From positions 496,001 to 560,000 of the forward strand of contig JAWKTN010000001.1 of NCBI GenBank assembly GCA_041399065.1: a stretch of 64,000 nucleotides of DNA. The letters run 5' to 3'. Made by a program: the position numbers and the translations under genes. This DNA comes from JAGQPD01 sp020426865 (GTDB lineage Bacteria; Planctomycetota; Planctomycetia; Pirellulales; Pirellulaceae). This document shows, in pieces, positions 16,808 through 25,374 of the stretch (its first letter is position 1; every line of letters begins with the position of its first letter). The notes beneath the pieces are model-generated. The model made no database searches, was not told the DNA's origin, and saw only the letters and a list, made by a program, of their open reading frames with translations.

Positions 16808-17347
16808 TTACTCGCGTTCCTGCGGCTCATCGGTTGCCGCTTGTTTCTCCGGCCATTCGATCTTCCCGTGTTCGGGCTGAGTGTGGCGGCCGCCAAAGAT
16901 GGCCTTAGCGAAACCAGCGATCAGCACCATGCGACTGGTGGAGGCGTCCCAATACTCAGCGCGCTCGACGGCCACCTTGAGAAAACCGAGCTGCGATGCG
17001 TCCACATCGTCGGGAAACCAGACGCTGTAATTCGCGTCCCACAGAATCTCGGCCTTCCGTTCGTCGCGCACAAGCTCGGCCGCCCCCGATATCGACACGT
17101 ATTGCTGATCGTGGGGCGATGCAAAGCTGACGTTGACTTGTGCATTCTGCTGGACTTCTTCAATTTTTCCCGCATCCAGTTCGGTAAAGAACCACAAATC
17201 GCCGTTGAATTCCGGCTCCGCCGAAATCATCGGCCGGCTTCGTAGCGCACCGTCGGGCATGACCGTCGTAAGCATGGCCACGCCGATTTCATTGATCATT
17301 TCCGCCAAGGTGGTGATGGCTTCTTTTCGTTCCTGCTCGGAAGTCAT
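16808..17347 (-). CDS. Pyridoxamine 5'-phosphate oxidase-fold general stress protein
   Basis: A 179-residue protein starting at ATG 17347 with AAGGAGCTGCC as ribosome site. It has the split beta-barrel of the PPOX/general stress protein 26 group: MLTTVMPDGALRSRPM, LWFFTELDAGKIEEV, VNVSFASPHDQQYVSISG, then ILWDANYSVWFPDD. Relatives bind FMN or F420 and are induced by stress; the reaction is usually unknown. It follows the alcohol dehydrogenase gene by 91 bp on the same strand and may be the tail of the long pgk-atp-adh message. Confidence 0.85.
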   Translation of the reverse strand: MTSEQERKEAITTLAEMINEIGVAMLTTVMPDGALRSRPMISAEPEFNGDLWFFTELDAGKIEEVQQNAQVNVSFASPHDQQYVSISGAAELVRDERKAEILWDANYSVWFPDDVDASQLGFLKVAVERAEYWDASTSRMVLIAGFAKAIFGGRHTQPEHGKIEWPEKQAATDEPQERE

Positions 17348-17438
17348 GGCAGCTCCTTTTCTTGTACGTAAGGGAAGTGTTGTTTCGCCAAAACAGCCAC
17401 AGAATGGGCCGCTTCGGCAACAGTCTTGCGAGTTCAGG

Positions 17439-18509
17439 TCAGCGTGAGAACTCAATCATCGGTTTGATGATTCCATCCTCCTTCGTGTCCATCATCTGGA
17501 AGGCCCGTTCTACTTCCTCGAAGGCAAACGTGCGGGTGGTCATGGGCGTCGGGTCGAGGCGGCCGGTTTCCAGTAATCGCAACAGCCGCTGCATGCGCAC
17601 CTTGCCGCCGGGGCAAAGCGCCGTGCGGATTGTCTTGTCGCTCATTCCCACGCCCCACGCTTGCCGCGGGATCTTCACGTAGTCGCCGTCGCCGTGATAA
17701 CCGACGTTCGAGATTGTGCCGCCGGGGCGCGTGGCCTTGATGCACATCTCGAAAGTGGTCTGCCCGCCGAGCGCTTCGATGCTGGAATCGACGCCCTGAC
17801 CGTCGGTCAGTTCGAGGATCGCCTCGACGGCATCCTGCTGCTCGAAATCGACCACCTCGTCCGCTCCGAAATGTTTCGCCAGCTCCTTGCGTTTGGGGAC
17901 GGCTTCGACCGCGATGACCAATCCCGCGCCTTGCAGCCGAGCGCCGACCGTGGCCATCAGGCCGACCGGGCCCTGAGCGAAAATGGCGACACTGCCGCCC
18001 ATCGGAATGTCGGCGTTCTCTGCGCCGGCGAAGCCAGTCGACATCATGTCACACGTGTAGACGGCCCGCTCATCCGAAACGGAATCCGGAATGCTAGTGA
18101 GGTTCGCATCGGCACTGTTCACATGAAAGTAGTCCGCGAACACGCCGTCCGTGACATTGGCAAATTTCCAACCGCCGAGCATCTCGGTACATTGCGACGT
18201 GTAACCTCGGACGCAGTTGTCGCAGTGGAAACAGGGCGAGATGGCATTGACCGCCACGCGGTCCCCCTCTTTGACACTCATGACCTCGCTGCCAAGACGG
18301 TCGACGATCCCCACCGCTTCGTGGCCGAGCGTGAGGTTCTCTCGCTCGCCAATCGCGCCTTTCACCGTGTGGGTATCCGATGTGCAAACCAGACCGCGCG
18401 TCGTCTTGATGATCGCGCCGTTGGGTCCAGGATCCGTCAGGCGCGGCTTTTCGGTGAACTCGACTTTGCCGATTTGCTTCATGACAAAAGCTCGCATCAT
18501 TTCAGCCAT
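17439..18509 (-). CDS. Zinc-dependent alcohol dehydrogenase, secondary-alcohol type
   Basis: A 356-residue medium-chain dehydrogenase. ATG 18509 is chosen for its AAGGAGA ribosome site and because it overlaps the atpG stop by 8 bp. Catalytic zinc ligands are Cys in GLVCTSDTHTVKG, GHEAVG and Asp in YTCDMMSTGF, the C/H/D pattern of isopropanol (TBADH-type) dehydrogenases; the structural-zinc loop is reduced. The cofactor site reads AIFAQGPVGLMATVGARLQG. It would interconvert aldehydes or ketones and alcohols with NAD(P)H, giving a redox outlet. Coupling to the last N-ATPase gene suggests coordinated fermentative use. Confidence 0.9.
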   Translation of the reverse strand: MAEMMRAFVMKQIGKVEFTEKPRLTDPGPNGAIIKTTRGLVCTSDTHTVKGAIGERENLTLGHEAVGIVDRLGSEVMSVKEGDRVAVNAISPCFHCDNCVRGYTSQCTEMLGGWKFANVTDGVFADYFHVNSADANLTSIPDSVSDERAVYTCDMMSTGFAGAENADIPMGGSVAIFAQGPVGLMATVGARLQGAGLVIAVEAVPKRKELAKHFGADEVVDFEQQDAVEAILELTDGQGVDSSIEALGGQTTFEMCIKATRPGGTISNVGYHGDGDYVKIPRQAWGVGMSDKTIRTALCPGGKVRMQRLLRLLETGRLDPTPMTTRTFAFEEVERAFQMMDTKEDGIIKPMIEFSR

Positions 18510-19434
18510 GTGGATTCTCCTTCTGTTTTGAGGGCCGCTTGTTGCGGCCGTGTTTTCGAAGTTGCTTTGAGAGCGCCTCGAACCCCGTGACCACGTCCAA
18601 CAATTCCTCCGTGATTGCCGATTGGCGAAGCTGGTTGAACGAGCCGCGGAGTTCATCAAGGCGCTCTTCGATGTTCTTTTCGGCCGCCTGCATGGCCGCG
18701 ATGCGGCTCGCGTTCTCGCTGGCCAGCGATTCGGCGCACGCCCGAAACAGCGAAACGAACAGGTACTGCTGGATCAGCCGCGACAGCAACCATCGCCTCT
18801 CGGTGACAAACATCGGCAGCGACCGCGATTGCCACGGCTCGTCGTGCCAGCGCTCTAGCCGCTGCGGATCGATGGGCAGCAACTGAAGCCGCCGCGGCTC
18901 GAATGACGATGCCGACGCCCGCCGGTTATAGAACACGAACAACCGTGAGATGTCCGCCTCGCTTCTCAGACGCTCGATGTGCGGAAGCATTTCCTGCACC
19001 AGGTTCGTAATGTCGGAAACCGACGTAGGAACTTCGTAGGTGTGATCGACGTCCCAGCCGGAATCGAGCAGTTGGCCTTCGGCTCTAACGCCCACAGCCA
19101 ACATCTTCCAGGATCGCCGCGCGCTTTCTTGCTCCACCTTCGTGTTAAAAAAAGAGACGATCTCTTCGTTGAATTGCCCGCACATTCCCTGATCGCTACC
19201 GAAGACGACGGCGGCGGTCTGATGCGACGCATCATTGGACTCCAGCCGCAACGACTCGCCGGAGAGTGCAATCTGGAATCCCAACTCGACGGTGTGGTTG
19301 TAGTCGGCCAACGCCTCGACAGCCCGTTCGTACTGATGGATGCTGACCGCGGCAAGTGTCTTCATGGTTGTCACGACGGAGCTGAGGTCCGTCGCCGTGT
19401 CAATCTGTCGTCGTAAGCCTTCGAGTGTCGGCAT
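18502..19434 (-). CDS. atpG: N-ATPase gamma subunit
   Basis: A 310-residue rotor-shaft protein: N-terminal helix (LEGLRRQIDTATDLSSVVTT MKTLAAVS) and C-terminal helix (ENASRIAAMQAAEKNIEERL then LRGSFNQLRQSAITEELLDV) flank a Rossmann-like middle with FGSDQGMCGQFNEEIV. These are the conserved gamma-subunit ends, diverged as in N-type ATPases. It is last in the atpDCQRBEFAG set, starts 15 bp after atpA and overlaps the alcohol dehydrogenase start. Confidence 0.93.
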   Translation of the reverse strand: MPTLEGLRRQIDTATDLSSVVTTMKTLAAVSIHQYERAVEALADYNHTVELGFQIALSGESLRLESNDASHQTAAVVFGSDQGMCGQFNEEIVSFFNTKVEQESARRSWKMLAVGVRAEGQLLDSGWDVDHTYEVPTSVSDITNLVQEMLPHIERLRSEADISRLFVFYNRRASASSFEPRRLQLLPIDPQRLERWHDEPWQSRSLPMFVTERRWLLSRLIQQYLFVSLFRACAESLASENASRIAAMQAAEKNIEERLDELRGSFNQLRQSAITEELLDVVTGFEALSKQLRKHGRNKRPSKQKENPHG

Positions 19435-19449
19435 GTCTGATTCTGGGTC

Positions 19450-21021
19450 CTATGACTCTTCTTCTTTCTCTAACAACTCCGAAACCGCTCGTTTGGTTGT
19501 TTCAGCGATCGTGTCCACGTCGTCGTCGGACAGTTTCTCGCCGGAAACGATTTGCTCACCCAGCTTCGACAGTTCATCGGTCATCGCACGCTGGACGCCG
19601 CGCTGGGCCCGCATGATTTCTTCTGGCGGGAGCTCGTCGAACACGCCCGATGTGACGGCCACGAGCGAGGCGATCTGCTCTGGTACATCGAGCGGCTGAT
19701 ATTGGGGCTGTTTGAGCGTCTCGCGAATGCGTCGCCCGCGCTCCAGTGTCTGGCGCGTGTCTTCGTCCAATTGGCTGCTGAAGCGGGCGAACTTCTCCAG
19801 TTCCTCGAACTGCGAATACGTTAATCGCAGGTCGCCCGCAACGGCCCGGTAGGCCGGCAATTGTGTCTTACCGCCCACGCGTGATACGGATCGGCCCACG
19901 TCCACCGCCGGCAAAATGCCCTTGCGAAACAGATTTGGCGAGAGATAGACCTGGCCGTCGGTAATCGAGATCAAGTTCGTGGGGATGTAGGCCGAGACGT
20001 TTTGTGCTTCGGTCTCTATAATCGGCAACGCCGTCAGCGAGCCGCCGCCCGCTTCGTCGCGCAGATGCGTCGAACGTTCCAGCAGGCGTGAATGGACATA
20101 GAAGATGTCGCCCGGAAACGCCTCTCGGCCCGGGGGGCGGCGAAGCAGTAGCGAGACGTGCCGATAGGCCCGCGCGTGGGACGTTAGATCGTCGTAGACG
20201 ATCAACACGTCGCGGCCCTGCTGCATGAAATGTTCGCCCATCGTCGTGGCCGCGTACGGGGCGACGAACTGCACGCCCGGCGGCGCATCGTCCGCGCCGA
20301 TGACGACGATCGAATGCTCCATCGCCGCGTGCTCACGCAAATTGGCAATGACGCGGGCCACGTTGGTGCTTCGCTGGCCAATGCTGCAGTAGATACAGAT
20401 GACGTCGCGCCCGCGCTGATTGATAATCGTATCGACGGCGATCGCCGTCTTTCCAGTCTGGCGGTCTCCCAGCAAGAGTTGCCGCTGGCCGCGGCCGATG
20501 GGAATCAAGGCGTCGACGACCTTCAATCCAGTTTGGAGGGGCACAGTCACCGGCGCACGCTGCATGATGGCCGGTGCGTCGCGCTCTGCCGGCAAGCGCT
20601 GGAGCCCAGAAAGCGACCGTCCGCCGTCCAGCGGTCTACCGATGGGATCGATCACGCGTCCCAATAATTCCTCTCCCACCGGCGTGTTCAATACGGTGCC
20701 CGTCCGCTCGACCCTGGTGCCCGCCTGCAGTTGCTGGCTCTCGTCCAAGAGCACGCAGCCCACCTCGTCGCGGTCCAAATTGAAAGCAAAGCCGCGACGG
20801 TTTCCGACAAACCGCAGCACCTCATCGGATTGCACGTTCGGCAGGCCGACCACTTCGGCGATGCCGCGCTGGACTTCCGTTACCAGGCCCGTTTCGCGGG
20901 GCCGAAGCTCGGCTGTCTGCTGTGAGACGACATCGGAGAATAGTTCGAACGCGGCGTGAACCGCTTCCCGAAAGTCTGGCGAAGCGTCATTGTGGTTCGA
21001 TTTGGATGTTGCAGTATTCAT
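19450..21021 (-). CDS. atpA: N-ATPase alpha subunit
   Basis: A 523-residue nucleotide-binding subunit starting at ATG 21021, which overlaps the atpF stop by 4 bp. P-loop GDRQTGKTAIAVDTI, LLLRRPPGREAFPGDIFYVH and ALPIIETEAQNVSAYIPTNL identify alpha. FREAVHAAFELF near the N-terminus is the N-ATPase-type extension. It forms the F1 hexamer with beta. Confidence 0.96.
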   Translation of the reverse strand: MNTATSKSNHNDASPDFREAVHAAFELFSDVVSQQTAELRPRETGLVTEVQRGIAEVVGLPNVQSDEVLRFVGNRRGFAFNLDRDEVGCVLLDESQQLQAGTRVERTGTVLNTPVGEELLGRVIDPIGRPLDGGRSLSGLQRLPAERDAPAIMQRAPVTVPLQTGLKVVDALIPIGRGQRQLLLGDRQTGKTAIAVDTIINQRGRDVICIYCSIGQRSTNVARVIANLREHAAMEHSIVVIGADDAPPGVQFVAPYAATTMGEHFMQQGRDVLIVYDDLTSHARAYRHVSLLLRRPPGREAFPGDIFYVHSRLLERSTHLRDEAGGGSLTALPIIETEAQNVSAYIPTNLISITDGQVYLSPNLFRKGILPAVDVGRSVSRVGGKTQLPAYRAVAGDLRLTYSQFEELEKFARFSSQLDEDTRQTLERGRRIRETLKQPQYQPLDVPEQIASLVAVTSGVFDELPPEEIMRAQRGVQRAMTDELSKLGEQIVSGEKLSDDDVDTIAETTKRAVSELLEKEEES

Positions 21022-21779
21022 TGGTTTTCGCGTAGCCGCTCGGAAAACTGCGATTCCAGGTCGCGCAAGAAGTCCTTCACGTTCCAGCCGAAGTTGTAGC
21101 CGCCCACGTCCAACTCCACGCCGCAAATCATATCGTCCGATCGGTCGAACGAGATGTCCGCGTCAGCGTCGAACGAGTTGCGGATCGTCTCGCTGAGCCG
21201 CTCCCGCTCCTTGTCCGGCAGATCAAAAGCGCTGCGGACGCGGACTTCCGCATCGCCGTTGCCCAAATGATGCAGGATCTCCTCACGCGGCTCACTGTCA
21301 AGCTCGTCAAGCCGCGAGACGAACGCGTCGCACATCCGCTGTTCCAGTTCAGCATCGGCCAATTGCGAAAGCGTGTGTTTCGCCGCGTGCAGAGCAGATT
21401 CGCCCGCAAGGCGGCGCAATTCGGCAAGAAAATCCTCTTGTTCGCGGCGCAATGCATTTTGCCACTGCACGCGGCGGCGATCGATCTCTTGCTTTGCTTC
21501 TTTCAACAGCCGCTGATGCTCCTCATGAGCTTCATGCCGTGCCTCTTTCAGTATTTGCTCTCGCTGCTGGTCAATTTCACGTGACTTCTTCTGATACTCT
21601 TGGACTTTCTCTTCCGCTTCTTCCCGCTTCTGATCAGCTTCTTCCAAGCGACCCGCGATTTTTTCCTCGCGCTTCTTCATCGCGCGGACGATGGGTCCGT
21701 ACAGCAGCCAGCGCAACAGCGCAACGAGCACCAGGAAATTGACGATCTGGGCGGCAAACGTGAACCAGTCAATATTCAT
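21018..21779 (-). CDS. atpF: N-ATPase b subunit with delta-like C-terminal part
   Basis: At 253 residues this is about 90 longer than a usual b subunit. One N-terminal membrane helix (DWFTFAAQIVNFLVLVALLRWLL) leads into a long Lys/Glu-rich coiled coil to about residue 130. The remainder (LSQLADAELEQRMCDAFVSR ... DMICGVELDVGGYNFGWNVK DFLRDLESQF) has the strand-helix pattern of the delta C-terminal domain. No separate delta gene exists in the cluster, so this protein probably serves as stator and delta together, as known for N-ATPases. Two hairpins sit in the gap in front of it. Confidence 0.92.
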   Translation of the reverse strand: MNIDWFTFAAQIVNFLVLVALLRWLLYGPIVRAMKKREEKIAGRLEEADQKREEAEEKVQEYQKKSREIDQQREQILKEARHEAHEEHQRLLKEAKQEIDRRRVQWQNALRREQEDFLAELRRLAGESALHAAKHTLSQLADAELEQRMCDAFVSRLDELDSEPREEILHHLGNGDAEVRVRSAFDLPDKERERLSETIRNSFDADADISFDRSDDMICGVELDVGGYNFGWNVKDFLRDLESQFSERLRENQ

Positions 21780-21794
21780 GGCATGACTCTTCGT

Positions 21795-21839
21795 GGCTGG
21801 GGCTTCCAGCCGCAGTTTGTCTGGAGCAAGATGCTCCAG
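21795..21839 (-). promoter_or_regulatory. Paired stem-loops between atpE and atpF
   Basis: GGCTGG-GGCTT-CCAGCC (21795-21811) and CTGGAGCA-AGA-TGCTCCAG (21821-21839) are two perfect short stems in the widest gap (65 bp) between the N-ATPase genes. In the message they follow atpE, whose product is needed in excess, so attenuation or 3'-end protection of the upstream part is plausible. They could also be a planctomycete intergenic repeat. Confidence 0.5.
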
Positions 21840-21844
21840 CCAGG

Positions 21845-22111
21845 CTACTGCGTGAAATGGTTCCAGAACGGGTTGGCGAACAGCAGGATCATCGACACGA
21901 CGAAGCAGTAGATCGCCGTCGATTCGATCATTGCCAGACTCACAAATAAGGTGCGTGTGATCGTGTTCGAAGAATCCGGCTGTTGGGCGATCGCACTGAG
22001 CGCTTGGGCGGCGGCGCGGCCTTCACCGAGTGCCGGTCCGATCGAGCCAATGGCAATCGTGAGGCCCGCTGTGATAATCGAGCCCAAGGCGACAATTGCA
22101 TTACTATCCAC
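21845..22111 (-). CDS. atpE: N-ATPase c subunit with Na+-site residues
   Basis: An 88-residue, two-helix proteolipid. Helix 1 contains GSIGPALGEGRA with Glu30 where Na+-type rings have Gln or Glu. The loop is AQQPD. Helix 2 contains MIESTAIY with Glu63, Ser64, Thr65 and Tyr68, the ES/T...Y set known from Na+-binding c rings such as Ilyobacter. The ring is therefore predicted to carry Na+, as in other N-ATPases, with two carboxylates per hairpin. The start overlaps the atpB stop by 8 bp. Confidence 0.95.
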   Translation of the reverse strand: MDSNAIVALGSIITAGLTIAIGSIGPALGEGRAAAQALSAIAQQPDSSNTITRTLFVSLAMIESTAIYCFVVSMILLFANPFWNHFTQ

Positions 22112-22883
22112 CTTCTCCTCCTTCTCGTGAGTTGGGTTGTTGGTTGCGATGTTCGCTCGCGTTGTCTCTTTCCGGTTGTTGTTCGTGTTGCCCGTCTCGA
22201 AGCACCTTGGTCGCCGACGCGATGTAGACCATGGCCAGCACGGCGACGATGTACGCCTGAATCATGCCAGTGAGTAGCCCAAGCAGTTGCATCAAAATCG
22301 GGACGAACAACGGTACGAATCCGATCAGGATGGCGGCAATCACCGTGCCGCTCATCATGTTGCCATACAGTCGCACGGCCAAAGCCAACGTCCGCGACAG
22401 TTCGCCGATAATATTGAACGGCAACATCAACGGCGTCGGCTGGATGTAGTGCTTTAGGTATCCGCCCAGTCCCTGTGAGGTGATGCCGTAGACCGGTACG
22501 GCGACAAATACGCACGTCGCTAGGGCTGCTGTACTGGTGAGCGAACCGGTTGGCGGTCGGTAACCAGGCACAACGCTGAGCAAATTCGCCATGCCGATGA
22601 ACAGGAACAACGTGCCCACGAACGGCAGATACTGACCTGGGTCCTGGCGGCTGACGTCTCGAATCTGGTCGCGCATGCCGGTGACCAGCACTTCCACCAC
22701 GTTTTGAAACCGGGGGATCTCCGTGCCCGTGGCCAGTTTTCGCGTGACCAGCCACGAGCCGAATGCCAGGATCGCCATCACCAGCCAACTGAAGACGATC
22801 GTGGCGTTCAGTTTGACGGTCGGCCACGCCTGAGACTGCCAAAAGATCCACTCGTCGGTTGTGATTTGAACGCCATCCATCAT
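22104..22883 (-). CDS. atpB: N-ATPase a subunit
   Basis: A 259-residue membrane protein with five to six helices, starting at ATG 22883, which overlaps the atpR stop by 4 bp. The essential stator arginine lies in ELSRTLALAVRLYGNMMSG (LALAVRLYGNM is the a-subunit signature), followed by LTGMIQAYIVAVLAMVYI. It forms the ion path against the c ring. The C-terminal tail is hydrophilic and Glu/Gln-rich. Confidence 0.95.
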   Translation of the reverse strand: MMDGVQITTDEWIFWQSQAWPTVKLNATIVFSWLVMAILAFGSWLVTRKLATGTEIPRFQNVVEVLVTGMRDQIRDVSRQDPGQYLPFVGTLFLFIGMANLLSVVPGYRPPTGSLTSTAALATCVFVAVPVYGITSQGLGGYLKHYIQPTPLMLPFNIIGELSRTLALAVRLYGNMMSGTVIAAILIGFVPLFVPILMQLLGLLTGMIQAYIVAVLAMVYIASATKVLRDGQHEQQPERDNASEHRNQQPNSREGGEGG

Positions 22884-23194
22884 ACGGCCTCCCGCTGAGC
22901 AATGTCTCCGGAGGGTGCCGGCCCGACGATACGAATCAGCAGCAGGCGCGCAGCGATGAACCCAACCAACGCCGCCACCAACTGCGCCCAGCCAGCGTAG
23001 CTGAGCACGCCGTAGAAGGCGGCCAGGAGAATCGCCAGGCGAGCGATCAGGCTGCCGAAGTACAGATTCAGCGGATGTCGAGCAAGCGGCATGCGGCGGA
23101 CGGTCCACCAGAGTCCACCGAAGTAGAGCCCGCCCAGGAAGAGTCCTGCGCAAACTGCTGCGACGATCGAAGCCGATTCGATTGCGTCAGACAT
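22880..23194 (-). CDS. atpR: N-ATPase subunit AtpR
   Basis: A 104-residue membrane protein with three helices: SIVAAVCAGLFLGGLYFGGL WW, FGSLIARLAILLAAFYGVL and LVAALVGFIAARLLLIRIV. Size, position before atpB and the arginine inside helix 2 (IARLAI) fit AtpR, a subunit found only in N-type operons and thought to help assemble or charge the c ring. Confidence 0.88.
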   Translation of the reverse strand: MSDAIESASIVAAVCAGLFLGGLYFGGLWWTVRRMPLARHPLNLYFGSLIARLAILLAAFYGVLSYAGWAQLVAALVGFIAARLLLIRIVGPAPSGDIAQREAV

Positions 23195-23215
23195 TATTAG
23201 CTCCTTACATCACGG

Positions 23216-23512
23216 TTAATCTGCTCGGCTTTCACGTTGCACCCACCACCAGGCGTTGAGGCATCCGACCGCGACGCCCAGCACCAGCAGCATTAGTGTC
23301 CACGAAAAGCGACTCGGCCATCGCTCGTCGATCCAAAGTCCGATGGCCACGCCGATCAGCGCTGGCACGGCTACCGACCAGCCCACCAGGCCGAACCAGG
23401 CGGAGCGTTCGCCCTCCTGCCGCGCCTTGGCCTTGCGCTGTTGCTTGGCAGCGACCTCTCGCTCCAAATCTGTTCGCGCCCGGTGTCGTTGGTTGTCGTT
23501 GGGCACGATCAT
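23216..23512 (-). CDS. atpQ: N-ATPase subunit AtpQ
   Basis: A 98-residue protein with a basic N-terminal helix of about 40 residues (DLEREVAAKQQRKAKARQEG) and two membrane helices (WFGLVGWSVAVPALIGVAIG LW and TLMLLVLGVAVGCLNAWWWV). It resembles the small AtpQ/AtpI-like accessory subunit specific to N-ATPases. ATG 23512 overlaps the atpC stop by 4 bp. Confidence 0.88.
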   Translation of the reverse strand: MIVPNDNQRHRARTDLEREVAAKQQRKAKARQEGERSAWFGLVGWSVAVPALIGVAIGLWIDERWPSRFSWTLMLLVLGVAVGCLNAWWWVQRESRAD

Positions 23513-23901
23513 GCATGTTCCTCGGCCAATTCCAGGTACCGTCGCAAGAAACTGGCTTCCAGCTTCGCCGTTGCCGCCTGGGCCGCTCGCTCGCGGTCGT
23601 CCAATGTGGTAAACCCCTCGCGCACGGTGCTTCGTAGCTCGTCCAGGACTGCACCCCGCGTTGCCTGGCGGGTCGAGACCAAGACTTCATCGCCGCGTTT
23701 CACCAAAACTCCTTCGTCGACTGCGGCAAACTGTTCCTTGCCCGCTTCGTCCTCAAATGCCAGCAGGCCGGGAACCAGCACCGCGAGAAAATCGACGTGC
23801 TGCGGCAAAAGGCAAAAGCTGCCATGCTCACCTTCGGCTACGACTTTCGTGACCTTTTGGTCGACGACCACGTGCGTGGGGATCAAAAGTTTGAGTTTCA
23901 T
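23509..23901 (-). CDS. atpC: N-ATPase epsilon subunit
   Basis: A 130-residue epsilon subunit: beta-sandwich (KLKLLIPTHVVVDQKVTKVV AEGEHGSFCLLPQHVDFLAV) followed by a helical hairpin rich in Ala/Arg (DDRERAAQAATAKLEASFLR RYLELAEEHA). It couples F1 to the ring and can inhibit ATP hydrolysis. It overlaps atpD and atpQ by 4 bp each. Confidence 0.93.
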   Translation of the reverse strand: MKLKLLIPTHVVVDQKVTKVVAEGEHGSFCLLPQHVDFLAVLVPGLLAFEDEAGKEQFAAVDEGVLVKRGDEVLVSTRQATRGAVLDELRSTVREGFTTLDDRERAAQAATAKLEASFLRRYLELAEEHA

Positions 23902-25340
23902 TCCTGCTTCCCCTTTCCATGTCTTTCCCCTTCTTGCTTACCTTTGTCGGCCTCGTCCACTTCATCCACGCCGCCGATCATGTACAGGGCGCGTTCTGGA
24001 TAATCGTGGAACTCGTCGTTCATGATCCCTTGGCAGCCGTCGAGTGTTTCGTCGATGTCGACCATGCGTCCTTCATGGCCGGTGAACTGTTCGGTCGTGA
24101 AGAACGGCTGCGTCAGGAACCGTTCCAGCCGCCGAGCCCGGTTGACCGTCCGCCGATCGTCGCGCGACAGTTCTTCCATCCCCAGCATCGCGATGATGTC
24201 TTTCAGGTCTTCGTAGTTGGCCAGCGTTCGCCGCACGTCGCGGGCGATGCGATAATGCCGGTCGCCGACCACGTGCGGCAACAGCATCTCTGAGGTCGAT
24301 TGCAGCGGGTCGATAGCCGGATAGAGTCCTTCGGAAGCCCGCTTGCGTGAGAGCACTACGGTTGCTGACAGGTGCGAGAAAGCGTGAACCGCAGACGGAT
24401 CAGTGAAGTCGTCCGCCGGCACATAGACGGCTTGCACCGAGGTGATCGCGCCGGATGACGTCGTGCAAATTCGCTCTTCTAGCTCGGCCAGATCGTTGGC
24501 TAGCGACGGCTGATAACCGACGCGAGAAGGAAGTTGCCCCATCAGACCGGAGACCTCCATTCCTGCCTGAATGAAGCGGAAGATGTTGTCGATCAGCAAC
24601 AGCACATCCTGGCGAGCTTCGTCGCGGAAATACTCGGCCATCGTCAGTGCGGCATGACCAACGCGAAACCGGGCTCCGGGAGGTTCGTTCATTTGCCCGA
24701 ACACCATGACTGTGTTGTCGCGCACACCGGCTTCGCCCATTTCGCGATAGAGTTCTTCGGCCTCGCGGCAGCGTTCGCCGATGCCGCAGAACAGACTCAC
24801 GCCCTCCTGTTGGCCGACGACGTTGTTAATCAGCTCGGTAATCAGCACCGTCTTGCCGACGCCCGCGCCGCCGAAGAGTCCCGCCTTGCCGCCTCGTTCC
24901 AACGGCGAAAGCAGATCGATCGCCTTGATGCCGGTTTTGAAGACTTCGGATTTGGTCGCCCGCCGGTTGATTGCCGGTGGCGATTGATGAATGCCGCGCA
25001 AGCGAACATCTTCGAGCGACTCGCCATCGTCGATCGTGCGTCCAAAGACATCCAGCACGCGCCCCAACAATCGCTTGCCGACCGGAACCCGCAACGGCCC
25101 GCCAAGATCCCGCACCGGCGCTCCGCGCGCCAAACCGCGGATCGAGTTCAACGCAATTCCCCGCACCGTGCGCAGATCGAGCTGGCTGGCGACCTCGACA
25201 ATGACGTCCTCCTCCTTGCCGGCCCGCAGTTCGTGATTCATGTCGGGCAGCCGGTCGGGAAACACCGCATCGATCACACTGCCGCGCACCGAGACGATGT
25301 GCCCGATATTGCGATTGCTGTTTGTGGACGATTTGTTCAT
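23898..25340 (-). CDS. atpD: N-ATPase beta subunit
   Basis: A 480-residue catalytic subunit. P-loop GGAGVGKTVLITELINNV, catalytic region GERCREAEELYREM, MNEPPGARFRVGHAALTMAEY and LSRKRASEGLYPAIDPLQST establish beta. It is the first gene of the N-ATPase set, the hallmark order of N-type operons (beta first). No separate promoter was seen in the 30 bp upstream, which hold a copy of the dispersed repeat. Confidence 0.96.
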   Translation of the reverse strand: MNKSSTNSNRNIGHIVSVRGSVIDAVFPDRLPDMNHELRAGKEEDVIVEVASQLDLRTVRGIALNSIRGLARGAPVRDLGGPLRVPVGKRLLGRVLDVFGRTIDDGESLEDVRLRGIHQSPPAINRRATKSEVFKTGIKAIDLLSPLERGGKAGLFGGAGVGKTVLITELINNVVGQQEGVSLFCGIGERCREAEELYREMGEAGVRDNTVMVFGQMNEPPGARFRVGHAALTMAEYFRDEARQDVLLLIDNIFRFIQAGMEVSGLMGQLPSRVGYQPSLANDLAELEERICTTSSGAITSVQAVYVPADDFTDPSAVHAFSHLSATVVLSRKRASEGLYPAIDPLQSTSEMLLPHVVGDRHYRIARDVRRTLANYEDLKDIIAMLGMEELSRDDRRTVNRARRLERFLTQPFFTTEQFTGHEGRMVDIDETLDGCQGIMNDEFHDYPERALYMIGGVDEVDEADKGKQEGERHGKGKQE

Positions 25341-25349
25341 GATTGGGCT

Positions 25350-25374
25350 CCGAAGTCTTGACGGCTTCGGCTAC
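25350..25374. repeat. Dispersed intergenic repeat copy before atpD
   Basis: CCGAAGTCTTGACGGCTTCGG followed by CTAC, with the same ends as the copies at 14692 and 40357. CCGAAG and CTTCGG can pair. It overlaps the last codons of the PAC2 gene. Confidence 0.6.

Noticed and set aside
17661..18590. Long open frame opposite the alcohol dehydrogenase
   Set aside because: Antisense artefact of GC-rich codon use; no ribosome site and no recognisable domain.
23441..24025. Open frame opposite atpC and atpD
   Set aside because: Lies entirely over two certain genes and has low-complexity Ser/Arg composition.
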